From contig CAJTAT010000020.1 of NCBI GenBank assembly GCA_910574475.1, forward strand, positions 1 through 35,308: 35,308 nt of DNA, given 5' to 3'. The number at the start of each line of letters is the position of its first letter. Position 1 is the first letter of the stretch. Positions 1-7,943 of this stretch are shown here, one piece after another. The translations under genes were made by a program, and so were the position numbers. Source of the DNA: Clostridia bacterium (GTDB lineage: Bacteria > Bacillota > Clostridia > Lachnospirales > Lachnospiraceae). The notes under the pieces were generated by a model. It saw only the letters and a list, made by a program, of their open reading frames with translations. It searched no databases and was not told where the DNA came from.

Positions 1-105
1 TATACCATGAATGGCAGGTTCTTCGGAGCCTGCTTTTCTATTCTTTGACATAAAAGTGGAGCTATTGCTCCATAGATGATTACTCATCTATTTTGCAACA
101 GCCCC
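1..105. mobile_element. Possible end of an insertion sequence
   Basis: Read on the minus strand, the segment at 91-105 is GGGGCTGTTGCAAAA. That resembles the CTGTTGCAAA core of terminal repeats in IS6-like and some other IS families. It lies 10 bp from the stop of the neighbouring permease. Two short hairpins (57-72 and 73-90) lie inside it. No transposase is visible, so this is a guess from the end sequence only. Confidence 0.3.
14..39 (+). terminator. Rho-independent terminator of a gene left of the window
   Basis: An 8-bp stem (14-21 with 26-33, one G-U pair) closes on a TTCG tetraloop and is followed by TTTTCT. It would end plus-strand transcription entering from outside the window. Confidence 0.6.
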
Positions 106-115
106 TACTCAACAA

Positions 116-880
116 TTACCTCATTTCCTTTTTTCCGAATTGTGTGATTGACAGGGTCAGCAGAAGGGCGAATACAGCGACTGCACAGGGAAGGAACGGC
201 ATCAGCGCAAATGCGGCGCCAGAGGTTTCCGCTGTAAAGTCATGCAGGGAGCAGGACACCAGATAGCCGCTGTAACAGTAGGGATAAGCAATCCAGAGCG
301 GCGTGTTGGCGACCAGAATACCAGGGATAACCAGCAGCAGGTTTAACCCCACGGAAAGCAGAGGTTTTTCAAATAACACCGTGATTGCCCACATCGCCGC
401 CAAACATGGGAGCATTGTCAGAAACAGTCCCACGCACCATTTCAAAAGGTAGAGCACGGGCAATGTTTCTGTAATTCCCATTGTTGAAGCAGCCAGCATA
501 CCGGCGACTACGAACACCGCCAGAAAGACGGCCATTTCCATGAGCAGATAGAACATCAGGACACAAAACTTTGCCAAGGAAAGGGCTTGACTGCTGACCG
601 GCAGGGCCAGCATTTTCAGGATGCCGTTGTTCTGTGTTTCCCGTCCCGCAATCATCACGCAGACCACGATCATGCTGAACGGCAGCAGGTAGTAGGCATA
701 GACCAGGGCGCTTTGAATGAACATCGCGGGCCATGCGCCCAAGTACTCCGGCGTAAAATACTGGCTTAATGCCGCTACTCCGGAGGCCACAACCAACAGC
801 GGTGCAATAAAAATCAGCGGAACGATCTTTGAGCGTTTCACTTTCATAAACTCAATGCCGAGTAAATCCAAAAAATTCAT
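116..880 (-). CDS. ABC-2 type permease of a lantibiotic/cationic peptide exporter (MutG/CprC-like)
   Basis: This is a 254-residue integral membrane protein with about six hydrophobic segments, the usual size for the second permease of LanFEG-type transporters. The N-terminus (LLGIEFMKVKRSKIVPLIF) has the basic 'E-x-x-K-x-K-R' stretch before helix 1 that is typical of the family. It is the last gene of the operon 2379 to 116, starting 12 bp after the stop of the first permease. With that permease and the ATPase it should remove bacitracin- or lantibiotic-like peptides from the membrane. Substrate cannot be read from sequence. Regulation is probably by the divergent two-component system at 2524-4596. 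Confidence 0.8.
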   Translation of the reverse strand: MNFLDLLGIEFMKVKRSKIVPLIFIAPLLVVASGVAALSQYFTPEYLGAWPAMFIQSALVYAYYLLPFSMIVVCVMIAGRETQNNGILKMLALPVSSQALSLAKFCVLMFYLLMEMAVFLAVFVVAGMLAASTMGITETLPVLYLLKWCVGLFLTMLPCLAAMWAITVLFEKPLLSVGLNLLLVIPGILVANTPLWIAYPYCYSGYLVSCSLHDFTAETSGAAFALMPFLPCAVAVFALLLTLSITQFGKKEMR

Positions 881-892
881 ACGGCTCCTCCT

Positions 893-1618
893 TTACTCAT
901 AGCGCAGATTTTTTGCCATCCACAGCCCAAGGCCAAGGAAAAGGAGCGTTTCGACCTGCGCAAACATAACGACCAACATATCGGGTTGTGCGCTCATAGC
1001 CACCGCTGGCTTGAACATCACAATGAACGGATGCACCATCAAGACCGCTGCGGCTGAGGTTGCCAGGGCCATACCGCTTAAAAAACCGGCAACTCCCACG
1101 CCAAGGGGAACCCATATATTTTCAAAGCGGGAAGAAATCAGCACCATAAAGGACAGCACCGGCATGGATGTGAAGAACGAATAGGCCGTAAAGCGGAGCA
1201 GCGTTCCCATTTCAAATGTCCCCTGTGGCAGGCAGCTCTGTCCGATTTTCATGAGCGCCAGATTTTCCAGAGCTGTCGCAACAAAGAGCATGACGGTTAA
1301 GATTAGAAATTTGCAGAGATACATCCCAGGTACGCTCATGGGGAGCATATACATCTTTTTGATTGCGCTGCCCTTAAACTCCAGATGAAAGACCATGCAG
1401 GCCGCCACAACGATACCGAACAGGTTCAGTATCATAATCATGCCGTAAAGCTGGGTCAGCAGTACGTCCATTGGGGCCAGCGGAAGACCCAGCAGCGTAT
1501 CTTTCCGGACAAGGAAGTTGACAAAGGCGTAGGCCGCGCCTAAAATGCCAACAGCCGGCAGCACCGGGATTACCCCTGTCCGTTTTTCTTTCCGCAGTTC
1601 GATCACAAGCGCCCTCAT
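893..1618 (-). CDS. ABC-2 type permease of a lantibiotic/cationic peptide exporter (MutE/CprB-like)
   Basis: This 241-residue protein has six predicted membrane helices and a basic N-terminus (ELRKEKRTG). Its start overlaps the stop of the ATPase gene by ATGA, so the two are translationally coupled. Size, position between an ATPase and a second permease, and hydrophobic layout match the first permease of LanFEG/CprABC immunity transporters. The two permeases are only distantly alike, as expected for a heterodimeric membrane part. Substrate is unknown. Confidence 0.8.
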   Translation of the reverse strand: MRALVIELRKEKRTGVIPVLPAVGILGAAYAFVNFLVRKDTLLGLPLAPMDVLLTQLYGMIMILNLFGIVVAACMVFHLEFKGSAIKKMYMLPMSVPGMYLCKFLILTVMLFVATALENLALMKIGQSCLPQGTFEMGTLLRFTAYSFFTSMPVLSFMVLISSRFENIWVPLGVGVAGFLSGMALATSAAAVLMVHPFIVMFKPAVAMSAQPDMLVVMFAQVETLLFLGLGLWMAKNLRYE

Positions 1619-2379
1619 AGCTTTGCCCTCTGCTTTCTGGCGGCGTTGTCCTGCTCCACGATAGAGAGGAACACATCTTCCAGGTTGTCGGCGGACATTT
1701 CCCCCTGCCTTGTACTGTGCCGCAGATCATCCAAGCTGCCCTCAAACAGCAGCCGCCCATGATTGAGGATGCCGATGTCGTCTGCCATCAGCTCAATTTC
1801 CGACAGCATATGGGAGGAAATGAGGATGGTGCAATCGTACAGATCAGGCAGGGACTTCACCAGATTGCGTATCTCGTGGATGCCGGAGGGGTCAAGTCCA
1901 TTGGTCGGTTCGTCCAGAATGAGGATAGGCGGACGGCCCAGCAGCGCACCGGCAAGGCCAAGCCGCTGCTTCATGCCCAGGGAATACTTCTTTGCCAGGC
2001 GATCTCCAAATTCAGACAGCCCCACCAGCTCCAAGGCGTCCTCTACAGTGTTTTTCCGCAATCCTAAAATCCGGCGTATCACATCCAGGTTTTCCCGGCC
2101 CGTCAGGTTGGCATAGAACGAGGGGGCCTCAATGAAAGAACCGATCTCTTGCAGAATTTTCAGCCGGTCATCCGGAAATTGCTTCCCGTCAATGGTGAAA
2201 CGGCCCTTTGTGGGGGCGGTCAGCCCCAGAAGCATTTTCATGGTGGTGGATTTGCCCGCTCCGTTGGGGCCGAGAAAACCGTAAATACTGCCCCTGCGGA
2301 CGTGGATAGAAACATGGTTGACGGAAGTAAAATTTCTGTATTTCTTTGTCAACTGTTCTGTGGTGATAATATAGTCCAT
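1615..2379 (-). CDS. ABC transporter ATPase, lantibiotic/cationic peptide protection (LanF/CprA-like)
   Basis: This is the energising subunit of the exporter. From the ATG at 2379 it is 254 residues: Walker A GPNGAGKST at about 37-45, signature YSLGMKQRLG at about 132-141, Walker B ILILDEP at about 152-158, and an H-loop in LISSH. An upstream in-frame GTG (2385) exists, but GGAG lies 8 bp before the ATG, so 2379 is preferred. The long match to the galliderm-type family (TMKMLLGLTAPTKG, IGSFIEAPSFYANLTG) separates it from general exporters. It is first in the operon and coupled to the permease. Phased repeats lie just upstream at 2418-2461. Confidence 0.9.
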   Translation of the reverse strand: MDYIITTEQLTKKYRNFTSVNHVSIHVRRGSIYGFLGPNGAGKSTTMKMLLGLTAPTKGRFTIDGKQFPDDRLKILQEIGSFIEAPSFYANLTGRENLDVIRRILGLRKNTVEDALELVGLSEFGDRLAKKYSLGMKQRLGLAGALLGRPPILILDEPTNGLDPSGIHEIRNLVKSLPDLYDCTILISSHMLSEIELMADDIGILNHGRLLFEGSLDDLRHSTRQGEMSADNLEDVFLSIVEQDNAARKQRAKL

Positions 2380-2402
2380 AGACACATCTCCTTTCTGCCC
2401 CT

Positions 2403-2461
2403 ATGGTACAGCATCAACCTGACTTCTACATTCTCGCATCCTTACTTTTACCTTACTTTTT
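2403..2461 (-). promoter_or_regulatory. Operon promoter with 11-bp phased direct repeats (probable regulator site)
   Basis: On the plus strand four 11-mers follow each other without a gap: CCTGACTTCTA (2418-2428), a divergent unit (2429-2439), CCTTACTTTTA (2440-2450) and CCTTACTTTTT (2451-2461). An 11-bp period puts the sites on one face of the helix, as in Pho boxes and other OmpR-family operators. On the minus strand the array ends 9 bp before a weak -10 (TACCAT, 2408-2403). No good -35 exists, so the bound regulator probably replaces it. The likely binder is the OmpR-type regulator encoded at 2524. Confidence 0.55.
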
Positions 2462-2491
2462 CAAGGGGCCATCCATAAAGTTGGACGAGTA

Positions 2492-2516
2492 TGTTATAAT
2501 GGGGACGAACAGGAGG
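2492..2516 (+). promoter_or_regulatory. Extended -10 promoter and ribosome site of the first two-component operon
   Basis: TGTTATAAT at 2492-2500 is an extended -10. TTGGAC at 2481 is too close to act as a -35. AGGAGG (2511-2516) stands 7 bp before the ATG at 2524. Confidence 0.5.
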
Positions 2517-2523
2517 TGTCACG

Positions 2524-3225
2524 ATGGAACATTCATTTTTACACAGCAAAAAGCTCCTGCTGGTGGATGACGAGCCGGAGCTTTTGAAAATGGTATCGGC
2601 TATTTTAGCGGACGAGGGCTTTCAGCGCCTTGTGACCGCTGCCAATATGAGAGAGGGAATTGCCGCCGTCAAAGCGGAAAAGCCAGATCTGGCAATTTTG
2701 GATGTGATGCTCCCGGACGGCGACGGCTTTTCCCTGATGGAGCAGATGCGCGCATGGACGGATATTCCCGTGATTTTTCTGACGGCCCGTGATGAGGCTG
2801 CGGACAAGCTGGCGGGGCTGGGCCTTGGTGCGGACGATTATATCGCGAAGCCCTTTCTGCCCCAGGAATTTCTGCTGCGGATCTATGCGGTTCTGCGCCG
2901 ATGCTACAAAGAAGACACAACCGTTTTGAAACTGGATAGCTGTACAGTGGATTTCAGCCGGGCCGAAGTGAATAAAGGCGGTGAGATACTTCCCCTGACA
3001 GCAATGGAGCATAGGCTGCTGGAAACTCTTGCGAAGAATGAGGGCCGTATTGTGACCGTGGACACGCTCTGCGAGGCCCTATGGGGCGACAATCCTTTTG
3101 GCTATGAAAATAGTTTGAACGCCCATGTGCGGCGTGTCCGAGAGAAGATCGAGGCGGAACCGTCAAAGCCGGTTTCTCTTCTGACAGTCAAGGGGTTGGG
3201 CTATAAACTGCTGGCGAGGAAATAA
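2524..3225 (+). CDS. OmpR-family response regulator (CprR-like)
   Basis: This 233-residue regulator has a receiver domain (acidic pair at 15-16, phospho-acceptor Asp60 in ILDVMLPD, Thr87, Lys109) and a C-terminal winged helix ending in GLGYKLLARK. It should bind direct repeats when phosphorylated by the kinase encoded 3 bp downstream. The divergent position next to a LanFEG-type operon matches Cpr-, Nsr- and Bce-type peptide-sensing systems. The phased repeats at 2418-2461 are its probable target. The gene has its own extended -10 promoter. Confidence 0.9.
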   Translation: MEHSFLHSKKLLLVDDEPELLKMVSAILADEGFQRLVTAANMREGIAAVKAEKPDLAILDVMLPDGDGFSLMEQMRAWTDIPVIFLTARDEAADKLAGLGLGADDYIAKPFLPQEFLLRIYAVLRRCYKEDTTVLKLDSCTVDFSRAEVNKGGEILPLTAMEHRLLETLAKNEGRIVTVDTLCEALWGDNPFGYENSLNAHVRRVREKIEAEPSKPVSLLTVKGLGYKLLARK

Positions 3226-3228
3226 CCG

Positions 3229-4596
3229 ATGAAAGCATTTGGAAAATATATCTCGAAGTATCTTCTTTCCTTTTTTGTGTTTGCTCTCATTCTCCTGCTT
3301 GTCAATATTCTTGCGTTTGCCTTGACATTTGGAGGTATCGTATCCAGGGAATACGGTTCGGCATCACCGGCAAATATGTTAGAAGCTGTGGCTGACGATC
3401 TGTCAGCATCCTGCATATCCGAAGAAAGGCTGCAAGAGCTAAACCGTAATCAGATTTGGGCTATGCTATTGGACGCAGGCGGACGGTGTATTTGGGAGGT
3501 ATCTTTGCCGGAGGAAATACCAACGCAATACACGATTCAGGATGTGGCCGTGTTCTCAAAAGGCTATCTGCAAGACTATCCTGTTTTTGTGCGGAACATA
3601 GACAATGGCCTGCTGGTATTGGGCTACCCAAAAGACAGCTTTATGAAGCTGACGGGAAACTATTTCCCGATACGGGCAATTAGGATTTTCCCGCTCTTTG
3701 TAACCGGCATCCTGACGATTGACATATTACTTTTATTTTTGGTCTACTACTTCTCAAAACGAAAAATAGCAAAAAATACGGAGCCGATTATGGCTTCTAT
3801 CAAAACACTGTCCACCGGCAGGCCTGTTGATTTATCCATTCGAGGCGAGTTGTCGGAAATTGCGGATAGCGTCAATCAGGCGTCCCAGGTGTTGAGCAGA
3901 CAAAACCAGGCCCGCGCCAACTGGATCAGCGGCGTTTCCCACGACATCCGCACGCCGCTGTCTATGATTATGGGATATGCCCAGCGGATTGCCAAAGATC
4001 ACGGGGCCGGTGGAAATATTCAGCAGGAGGCAGAGATCATCCGGGCGCAGAGCGCAAAAATTAAGGATTTGGTACAGGATTTAAATTTGGTATCACAGTT
4101 GGAATATGAAATGCAGCCGCTCTATAAAGAGCCGGTACGCCTGTCTAAACTGCTGCGCTCCTATGCGGCGGATTTGCTCAATGCTGGTATCGACCCCAAA
4201 TACTCGGTAGAAACGGAAATTTTGCCGAGTGCCGAAACTGTGGTTATAGAATGTGACGCACGGCTGATCTCTCGGGCAATCAACAATCTGGTACAAAACA
4301 GCATTCAGCACAATCCGCAGGGATGCGATATTTTCCTGTCCCTTGACTGTTTGCAGGCAGATATTTCTATCACAGTCGCGGATAACGGCGTGGGTTTGTC
4401 TGCCGAAAAGCTACGGGAGCTGGAAGAAAAACCGCATTACATGGAGAGTACCGATGAACGGCTGGACTTGCGGCATGGGTTGGGGCTGCTGCTGGTGCGG
4501 CAGATCGTGGAGGCTCATGGTGGGATAATGAAAATTGCAAACGGCACTTGTTGCGGCATTGAAATTGTTTTAATCTTTACTAAGGAAACAGCATGA
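3229..4596 (+). CDS. Membrane sensor histidine kinase (CprK-like)
   Basis: This 455-residue kinase has two membrane helices (about 11-35 and 150-174) around an extracellular domain of about 115 residues, then a linker. The phospho-acceptor is His238 in SHDIRTPLSMIMGY. The HATPase domain shows an N-box near 352 (NNLVQNSIQHN), DNGVGL at 385-390 and the G2 box HGLGLLLVRQIVEAHGG. It starts 3 bp after the regulator stop and is cotranscribed with it. The extracellular domain probably senses the peptide or its membrane damage. No close family name for that domain is recognised. Confidence 0.88.
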   Translation: MKAFGKYISKYLLSFFVFALILLLVNILAFALTFGGIVSREYGSASPANMLEAVADDLSASCISEERLQELNRNQIWAMLLDAGGRCIWEVSLPEEIPTQYTIQDVAVFSKGYLQDYPVFVRNIDNGLLVLGYPKDSFMKLTGNYFPIRAIRIFPLFVTGILTIDILLLFLVYYFSKRKIAKNTEPIMASIKTLSTGRPVDLSIRGELSEIADSVNQASQVLSRQNQARANWISGVSHDIRTPLSMIMGYAQRIAKDHGAGGNIQQEAEIIRAQSAKIKDLVQDLNLVSQLEYEMQPLYKEPVRLSKLLRSYAADLLNAGIDPKYSVETEILPSAETVVIECDARLISRAINNLVQNSIQHNPQGCDIFLSLDCLQADISITVADNGVGLSAEKLRELEEKPHYMESTDERLDLRHGLGLLLVRQIVEAHGGIMKIANGTCCGIEIVLIFTKETA

Positions 4597-4713
4597 GAGC
4601 ATGTCAGTGTTCAAAGGTTGGGCATATGTGCTATAAGGTGCATTTTGTCAAGTACCTTACTACGCCAACGAAAGTTTCGCTACCTCGCAAGCCGTGTCTT
4701 TCTTCCTCCGGCG
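4597..4713. other. Gap between convergent operons
   Basis: No terminator with a clear T-run is visible here, although two operons converge. On the minus strand one frame encodes a short stretch (PELTPEEERHGLRGSE and onward) without a start. It may be the tail of a lost gene at a module junction. GC falls from here into module 2. Confidence 0.3.
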
Positions 4714-5109
4714 TCAGCTCCGGGGCTGGGAGGTCGAACCGCCCGCATAATTGCTCTGCACAGCAACAGGAAGTTCATCATACTGTACCTCTTTCCATTC
4801 AACAACACCACGAATAGGCATTACCGTTAAACGAATAAAAGCTCCCTCTTTCAATTCCTTTGACGTTCCGAATGTAATGTCCTTTCCCTTTCCATTCTCA
4901 TTGTAAGAAAATAAAGTGTATGAGTAATCCATACTTCCGCTAAAGTTAATTACGCCGCCTTTCGATTCGACCTGCTCCACTTTACTATTATCAATTTGTG
5001 AATAATAGTATGTGCTACCGGCTCCCGAAAGGAACCATATGCAAAAGCAGATAAAAGCTGCTATAATTACTGCAACCACCGAAAAAGCTACAATCATTTT
5101 CTTTTTCAT
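4714..5109 (-). CDS. YxeA-like (DUF1093) exported or membrane-anchored protein
   Basis: From the ATG at 5109 (MKKKMIVAFSV) this is 131 residues: a basic N-terminus, one helix at about 4-26, then an extracytoplasmic domain with the family pattern YYYSQIDNSKVE and a later GVVEWKEVQYDELP. YxeA-family proteins are often encoded next to bacitracin/lantibiotic ABC exporters and are induced with them; their biochemical role is unknown. It is last in the operon from 7610, 15 bp after the second permease. The last residues (GGSTSQPRS) do not look like the family and may be recombined. Confidence 0.65.
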   Translation of the reverse strand: MKKKMIVAFSVVAVIIAAFICFCIWFLSGAGSTYYYSQIDNSKVEQVESKGGVINFSGSMDYSYTLFSYNENGKGKDITFGTSKELKEGAFIRLTVMPIRGVVEWKEVQYDELPVAVQSNYAGGSTSQPRS

Positions 5110-5124
5110 TTCTATATCCTCCAC

Positions 5125-5904
5125 TTACCAACCTTTTTTGACTATTGCCTTTTTACACTTTTTTGCTTTTTTAACTGGTACATTTCCTTTTGCAGTAAAT
5201 ACAAAAACAGCAGAAATTATCAATGCCGCAATCATACTAAGCAAACAGGTTGATACATTCCAATGTACAGCAGAATCATAACTTCGGTAACTGATTAAAC
5301 CCAAACTTGCAGTAACGGGATAAATATTGGCTAACGCAGTATTTCCAGAGGCAAACATACCGCCATAACCATAAACAAAAGCAATAATTGTTCCGATCAT
5401 ATGTCCGTTTGGTATACGGGCAGCGAATGCAATAACAGGCATGACACCAATATACAAAAACAGGCAGTTAAAAATAATCTGAATAAATGTCTGCAATATT
5501 GATGTTACAGAAATTCCCGGAAATCCCATCATCAAATCAGCGATTACCGTAAATACCGCGCTTACCAGTCCAAAAAACAAAGAAAGCAATGCACATACAA
5601 GCAGCTTCCCCCACAACAAACTGCTATATGAAACAGGTATCGTCAAAATGCTTTTCAGCGTATCATCTTTTGCTTCCCTTGCTATGATATATCCGGCAAT
5701 CAAAACAATACACATGGGAAAAATCATGGTAACATTGTTTTTGATCACTTGTTCCGTAAAGAAAGAAAATGTCCAGACTGTTCCGTCCAATGCGGTTGTG
5801 GAAAAAAGCGTCAGCAGGACGGAAAGCAGCATCAGAAAAACACCTGCCCATATCATATGATACCGCTTTAATTTCCATATTTCGGTCTTAACCATGCGAA
5901 ACAT
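5125..5904 (-). CDS. ABC-2 type permease, second permease of module 2
   Basis: From the ATG at 5904 (MFRMVKTEIWKLKRYH) this is a 259-residue protein with about six membrane helices. The upstream ATG at 5913 abuts the GGAG (5917-5914); the 5904 start has 9 bp spacing and begins 1 bp after the previous stop, so it is preferred. Residues such as REAKDDTLKSILTIPVS correspond to the cytoplasmic loop after helix 2 found in this transporter family. It should pair with the permease at 5906-6703. Confidence 0.8.
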   Translation of the reverse strand: MFRMVKTEIWKLKRYHMIWAGVFLMLLSVLLTLFSTTALDGTVWTFSFFTEQVIKNNVTMIFPMCIVLIAGYIIAREAKDDTLKSILTIPVSYSSLLWGKLLVCALLSLFFGLVSAVFTVIADLMMGFPGISVTSILQTFIQIIFNCLFLYIGVMPVIAFAARIPNGHMIGTIIAFVYGYGGMFASGNTALANIYPVTASLGLISYRSYDSAVHWNVSTCLLSMIAALIISAVFVFTAKGNVPVKKAKKCKKAIVKKGW

Positions 5905-5905
5905 A

Positions 5906-6703
5906 TCATTCATCTCCTCTCTTTTTATACATATAATCAACCAATATAACAGAAAGCAAAGCAACAACGGCTAAAATAGTGATTGTCTGAAATGTAGTCG
6001 GAATTAAATATTCCAGCATCCCCACGCCGTCCATAGCTCCATGTGCAGTTAAATCCCCTGCACTCCAAAGGGTTGTAAACGGAATCGGCATTAACCAGCA
6101 CATCACTTTAGGCAGTGCGCCAAAAGATGATTCGGCTGTCAAACTTAGGACACTGTAAAAAACACATAATAAAACAGAAAATACATAGTTCTTACTAAAG
6201 AACACTACAAGAACGACTAACGGCAGTGTCCCGGCGGTAATAAATACCCCCATTTCCAGCGCAAAAAATAATCGGTAAGCAATACTGTTTACTTCTGCAA
6301 TCATCCCGCCGCAAAGGATTGATATCAATGCCGATGTCAGACTAAAAATAATCCCAAAAAAGAATAGGACAATTATTTTTGCCAAAATCATCTGTGTGCT
6401 TGTGACAGGGATTGTACGCAGGTTTTTAAACGTATCATTATCCCGTTCCATAAAAAAGAGCATGGCTGCCATCACTCCGATCACGCATGGCAAAAGAAGT
6501 TCTACCCCATATCCCATAACACACTGAAAATAATCATTAAAAATATCTATTTTGCTGTCATATTGTCCTGCTGCCTGGGGCATAGTCATCAATGCTGTCA
6601 GCGGCACGGGAAATAAAAACGCCGAAAGAACAACCAGCCATATAAATTTTTTTCGCTTCAATTTCGAAAACTCACAAATAACAAGTTTAAGCAATCCCTT
6701 CAC
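5906..6703 (-). CDS. ABC-2 type permease, first permease of module 2
   Basis: This 265-residue protein starts with GTG at 6703, inside the last 17 bp of the ATPase gene, and has about six helices. The loop MERDNDTFKNLRTIPVTSTQMILAK matches the equivalent part of the neighbouring permease, so the two are distant paralogues forming the membrane pair. The basic start (CEFSKLKRKKFIW) is typical of LanE/BcrB-type permeases. It is translated from within the ATPase transcript. Confidence 0.8.
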   Translation of the reverse strand: MKGLLKLVICEFSKLKRKKFIWLVVLSAFLFPVPLTALMTMPQAAGQYDSKIDIFNDYFQCVMGYGVELLLPCVIGVMAAMLFFMERDNDTFKNLRTIPVTSTQMILAKIIVLFFFGIIFSLTSALISILCGGMIAEVNSIAYRLFFALEMGVFITAGTLPLVVLVVFFSKNYVFSVLLCVFYSVLSLTAESSFGALPKVMCWLMPIPFTTLWSAGDLTAHGAMDGVGMLEYLIPTTFQTITILAVVALLSVILVDYMYKKRGDE

Positions 6704-7610
6704 CCCCTGTTACACGTTTGAAGTAATCTTCAAGACTTTCTTCTGAAGTTACGGCTTCCGATACTTCCAAGCCATTTTCTACAAAAGCAGTAACAATTTT
6801 TCCTATTGGTAAATCAAGGTTATGCACCTGTATCTTGTGGTCATCCTGTATGGTAAACCGGCCTTCATGGAAGGTACGCTCTAAAATTCTTGCTGCCTGT
6901 GCCGTATCCGAAACAGCAAATCGAATATGTTTGCTGCTCTTTGCTTCCAGTTCTGCAAGACTTTCTTCTTCCAGCAATGCGCCGTGGTCAATAATGCCTA
7001 TATCATCAGCCAATAATGCAATTTCAGAAAGGATATGGCTGGAAATCAAAATTGTTTTTCCACGCTCATTGCAGAGGTCACGGATAAAGGAACGGACTTC
7101 TGCGATTCCAATCGGGTCAAGACCGTTAATCGGTTCGTCCAGAATCAAAAGTTCCGGATCATGCATAATTGCAAGGGCAATCGCCAGCCGCTGTTTCATG
7201 CCAAGTGAATATTGGGAAAACAGTTTTTTATCTTTGTAAGGCAGACCAACCAAATCAAGAGCGTTTCTAATTGCACCTCGGTTCGGCACGCCCCGCAGGG
7301 TAGCAAAAATGCGCAGGTTTTCCGTAGCGGTAAGATTCGGATAAAATCCGGGGGATTCAATCAGACTGCCAATACGGGGCAGCAGCTTCTTTTCATTTGC
7401 CGCCAAAGGCTTTCCCCAAATCGACACTTCCCCGGAAGTCGGTTGCGTAAGTCCAAGCAGCATTTTCATTGTCGTCGTTTTTCCGGCTCCATTTCTGCCA
7501 AGCAGACCATAGATACGCCCTTTCTGAACATGGATATTCAGATTAGCAACACTTTTCTGTGTTCCATATTGTTTTGTAAGATTTTTTGTTTTAATTACAT
7601 ATTTGCTCAT
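6687..7610 (-). CDS. ABC transporter ATPase of module 2 (LanF/BcrA-like)
   Basis: The ATG at 7610 has AGGAGGG 7 bp upstream, giving 307 residues. Walker A is GRNGAGKTT (about 38-46), the signature YSLGMKQRLAIAL, Walker B LLILDEPINGLD, and the H-loop LISSH. A C-terminal tail of about 90 residues after the core is typical of BcrA-type ATPases. The frame stays open upstream to 7832, but that part encodes the structured leader and has no domain. The operon promoter lies near 7810 under an array of 11-bp repeats. Confidence 0.88.
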   Translation of the reverse strand: MSKYVIKTKNLTKQYGTQKSVANLNIHVQKGRIYGLLGRNGAGKTTTMKMLLGLTQPTSGEVSIWGKPLAANEKKLLPRIGSLIESPGFYPNLTATENLRIFATLRGVPNRGAIRNALDLVGLPYKDKKLFSQYSLGMKQRLAIALAIMHDPELLILDEPINGLDPIGIAEVRSFIRDLCNERGKTILISSHILSEIALLADDIGIIDHGALLEEESLAELEAKSSKHIRFAVSDTAQAARILERTFHEGRFTIQDDHKIQVHNLDLPIGKIVTAFVENGLEVSEAVTSEESLEDYFKRVTGGEGIA

Positions 7611-7631
7611 TACGAACCCTCCTATTCTAAG

Positions 7632-7797
7632 TCGCTGTGCGACAGCACTAAAGGATAAAGCTGCTTCGACACACCGGTAATGAGAGAAACTTTTATTCGA
7701 AAGGACTCTCATAAAAGTTCCTCTCGTGCGCCTTTGCAGCTTTACCGTCCAGCAGAAATTTTTTCTAATAAATACTTGACATTTCTTAGCTGGACTT
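7632..7797 (-). promoter_or_regulatory. Structured 5' leader of the module 2 ABC operon
   Basis: Read on the minus strand, the leader between the predicted start of transcription (about 7803) and the ATG at 7610 can fold into successive stems. An outer pair is GTCCAGC with GCTGGAC. A second pair, AAAGCTGC/GCAGCTTT, encloses a 15-bp hairpin (about 7683-7729, one G-U pair). A short hairpin GTCGC-TGT-GCGAC lies just before the ribosome site. A 34-codon in-frame reading frame from ATG 7712 runs through it into the ATPase. It could be an attenuator or a translational switch; no known riboswitch class is recognised. Confidence 0.4.
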
Positions 7798-7809
7798 TTC
7801 ATGTCTGCT

Positions 7810-7866
7810 ATTCTATCACGCCAACCTTGCATGAACCTTGCACGAACCTTGCATTAACCTTGCATT
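7810..7866 (-). promoter_or_regulatory. Four 11-bp direct repeats and -10 of the module 2 ABC operon
   Basis: AACCTTGCATG (7823-7833), AACCTTGCACG (7834-7844), AACCTTGCATT (7845-7855) and AACCTTGCATT (7856-7866) are contiguous and phased at 11 bp. On the minus strand the array ends about 7 bp before TAGAAT (7815-7810), a fair -10. No independent -35 is seen. This is the arrangement of an OmpR-family activator site; the regulator at 8871-9563 is the obvious candidate. Confidence 0.7.
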
Positions 7867-7883
7867 TAAAGAAGCAAATCTCT

Positions 7884-7914
7884 GAAAAAATAAAATCCCC
7901 GCAGGACGGAGATT
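7884..7914 (-). terminator. Terminator after the module 2 sensor kinase
   Basis: On the minus strand AATCTCCG (7914-7907) pairs with CGGGGATT (7901-7894) around a 5-nt loop, followed by TTATTTTTT. It separates the regulator-kinase operon from the ABC operon, which therefore needs its own promoter. Confidence 0.7.
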
Positions 7915-7943
7915 CTATTGCCACCATAAAAAACAGTGCTGAT

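Noticed and set aside
2481..2500. TTGGAC before the first regulator as a fifth dyad promoter
   Set aside because: No TGTCCA half-site follows and the spacing to TATAAT is 8 bp, so it does not match the four element promoters.
7823..7866. A CRISPR array or VNTR
   Set aside because: Repeats are 11 bp, abut without spacers and sit at a promoter; an operator array is the simpler reading.
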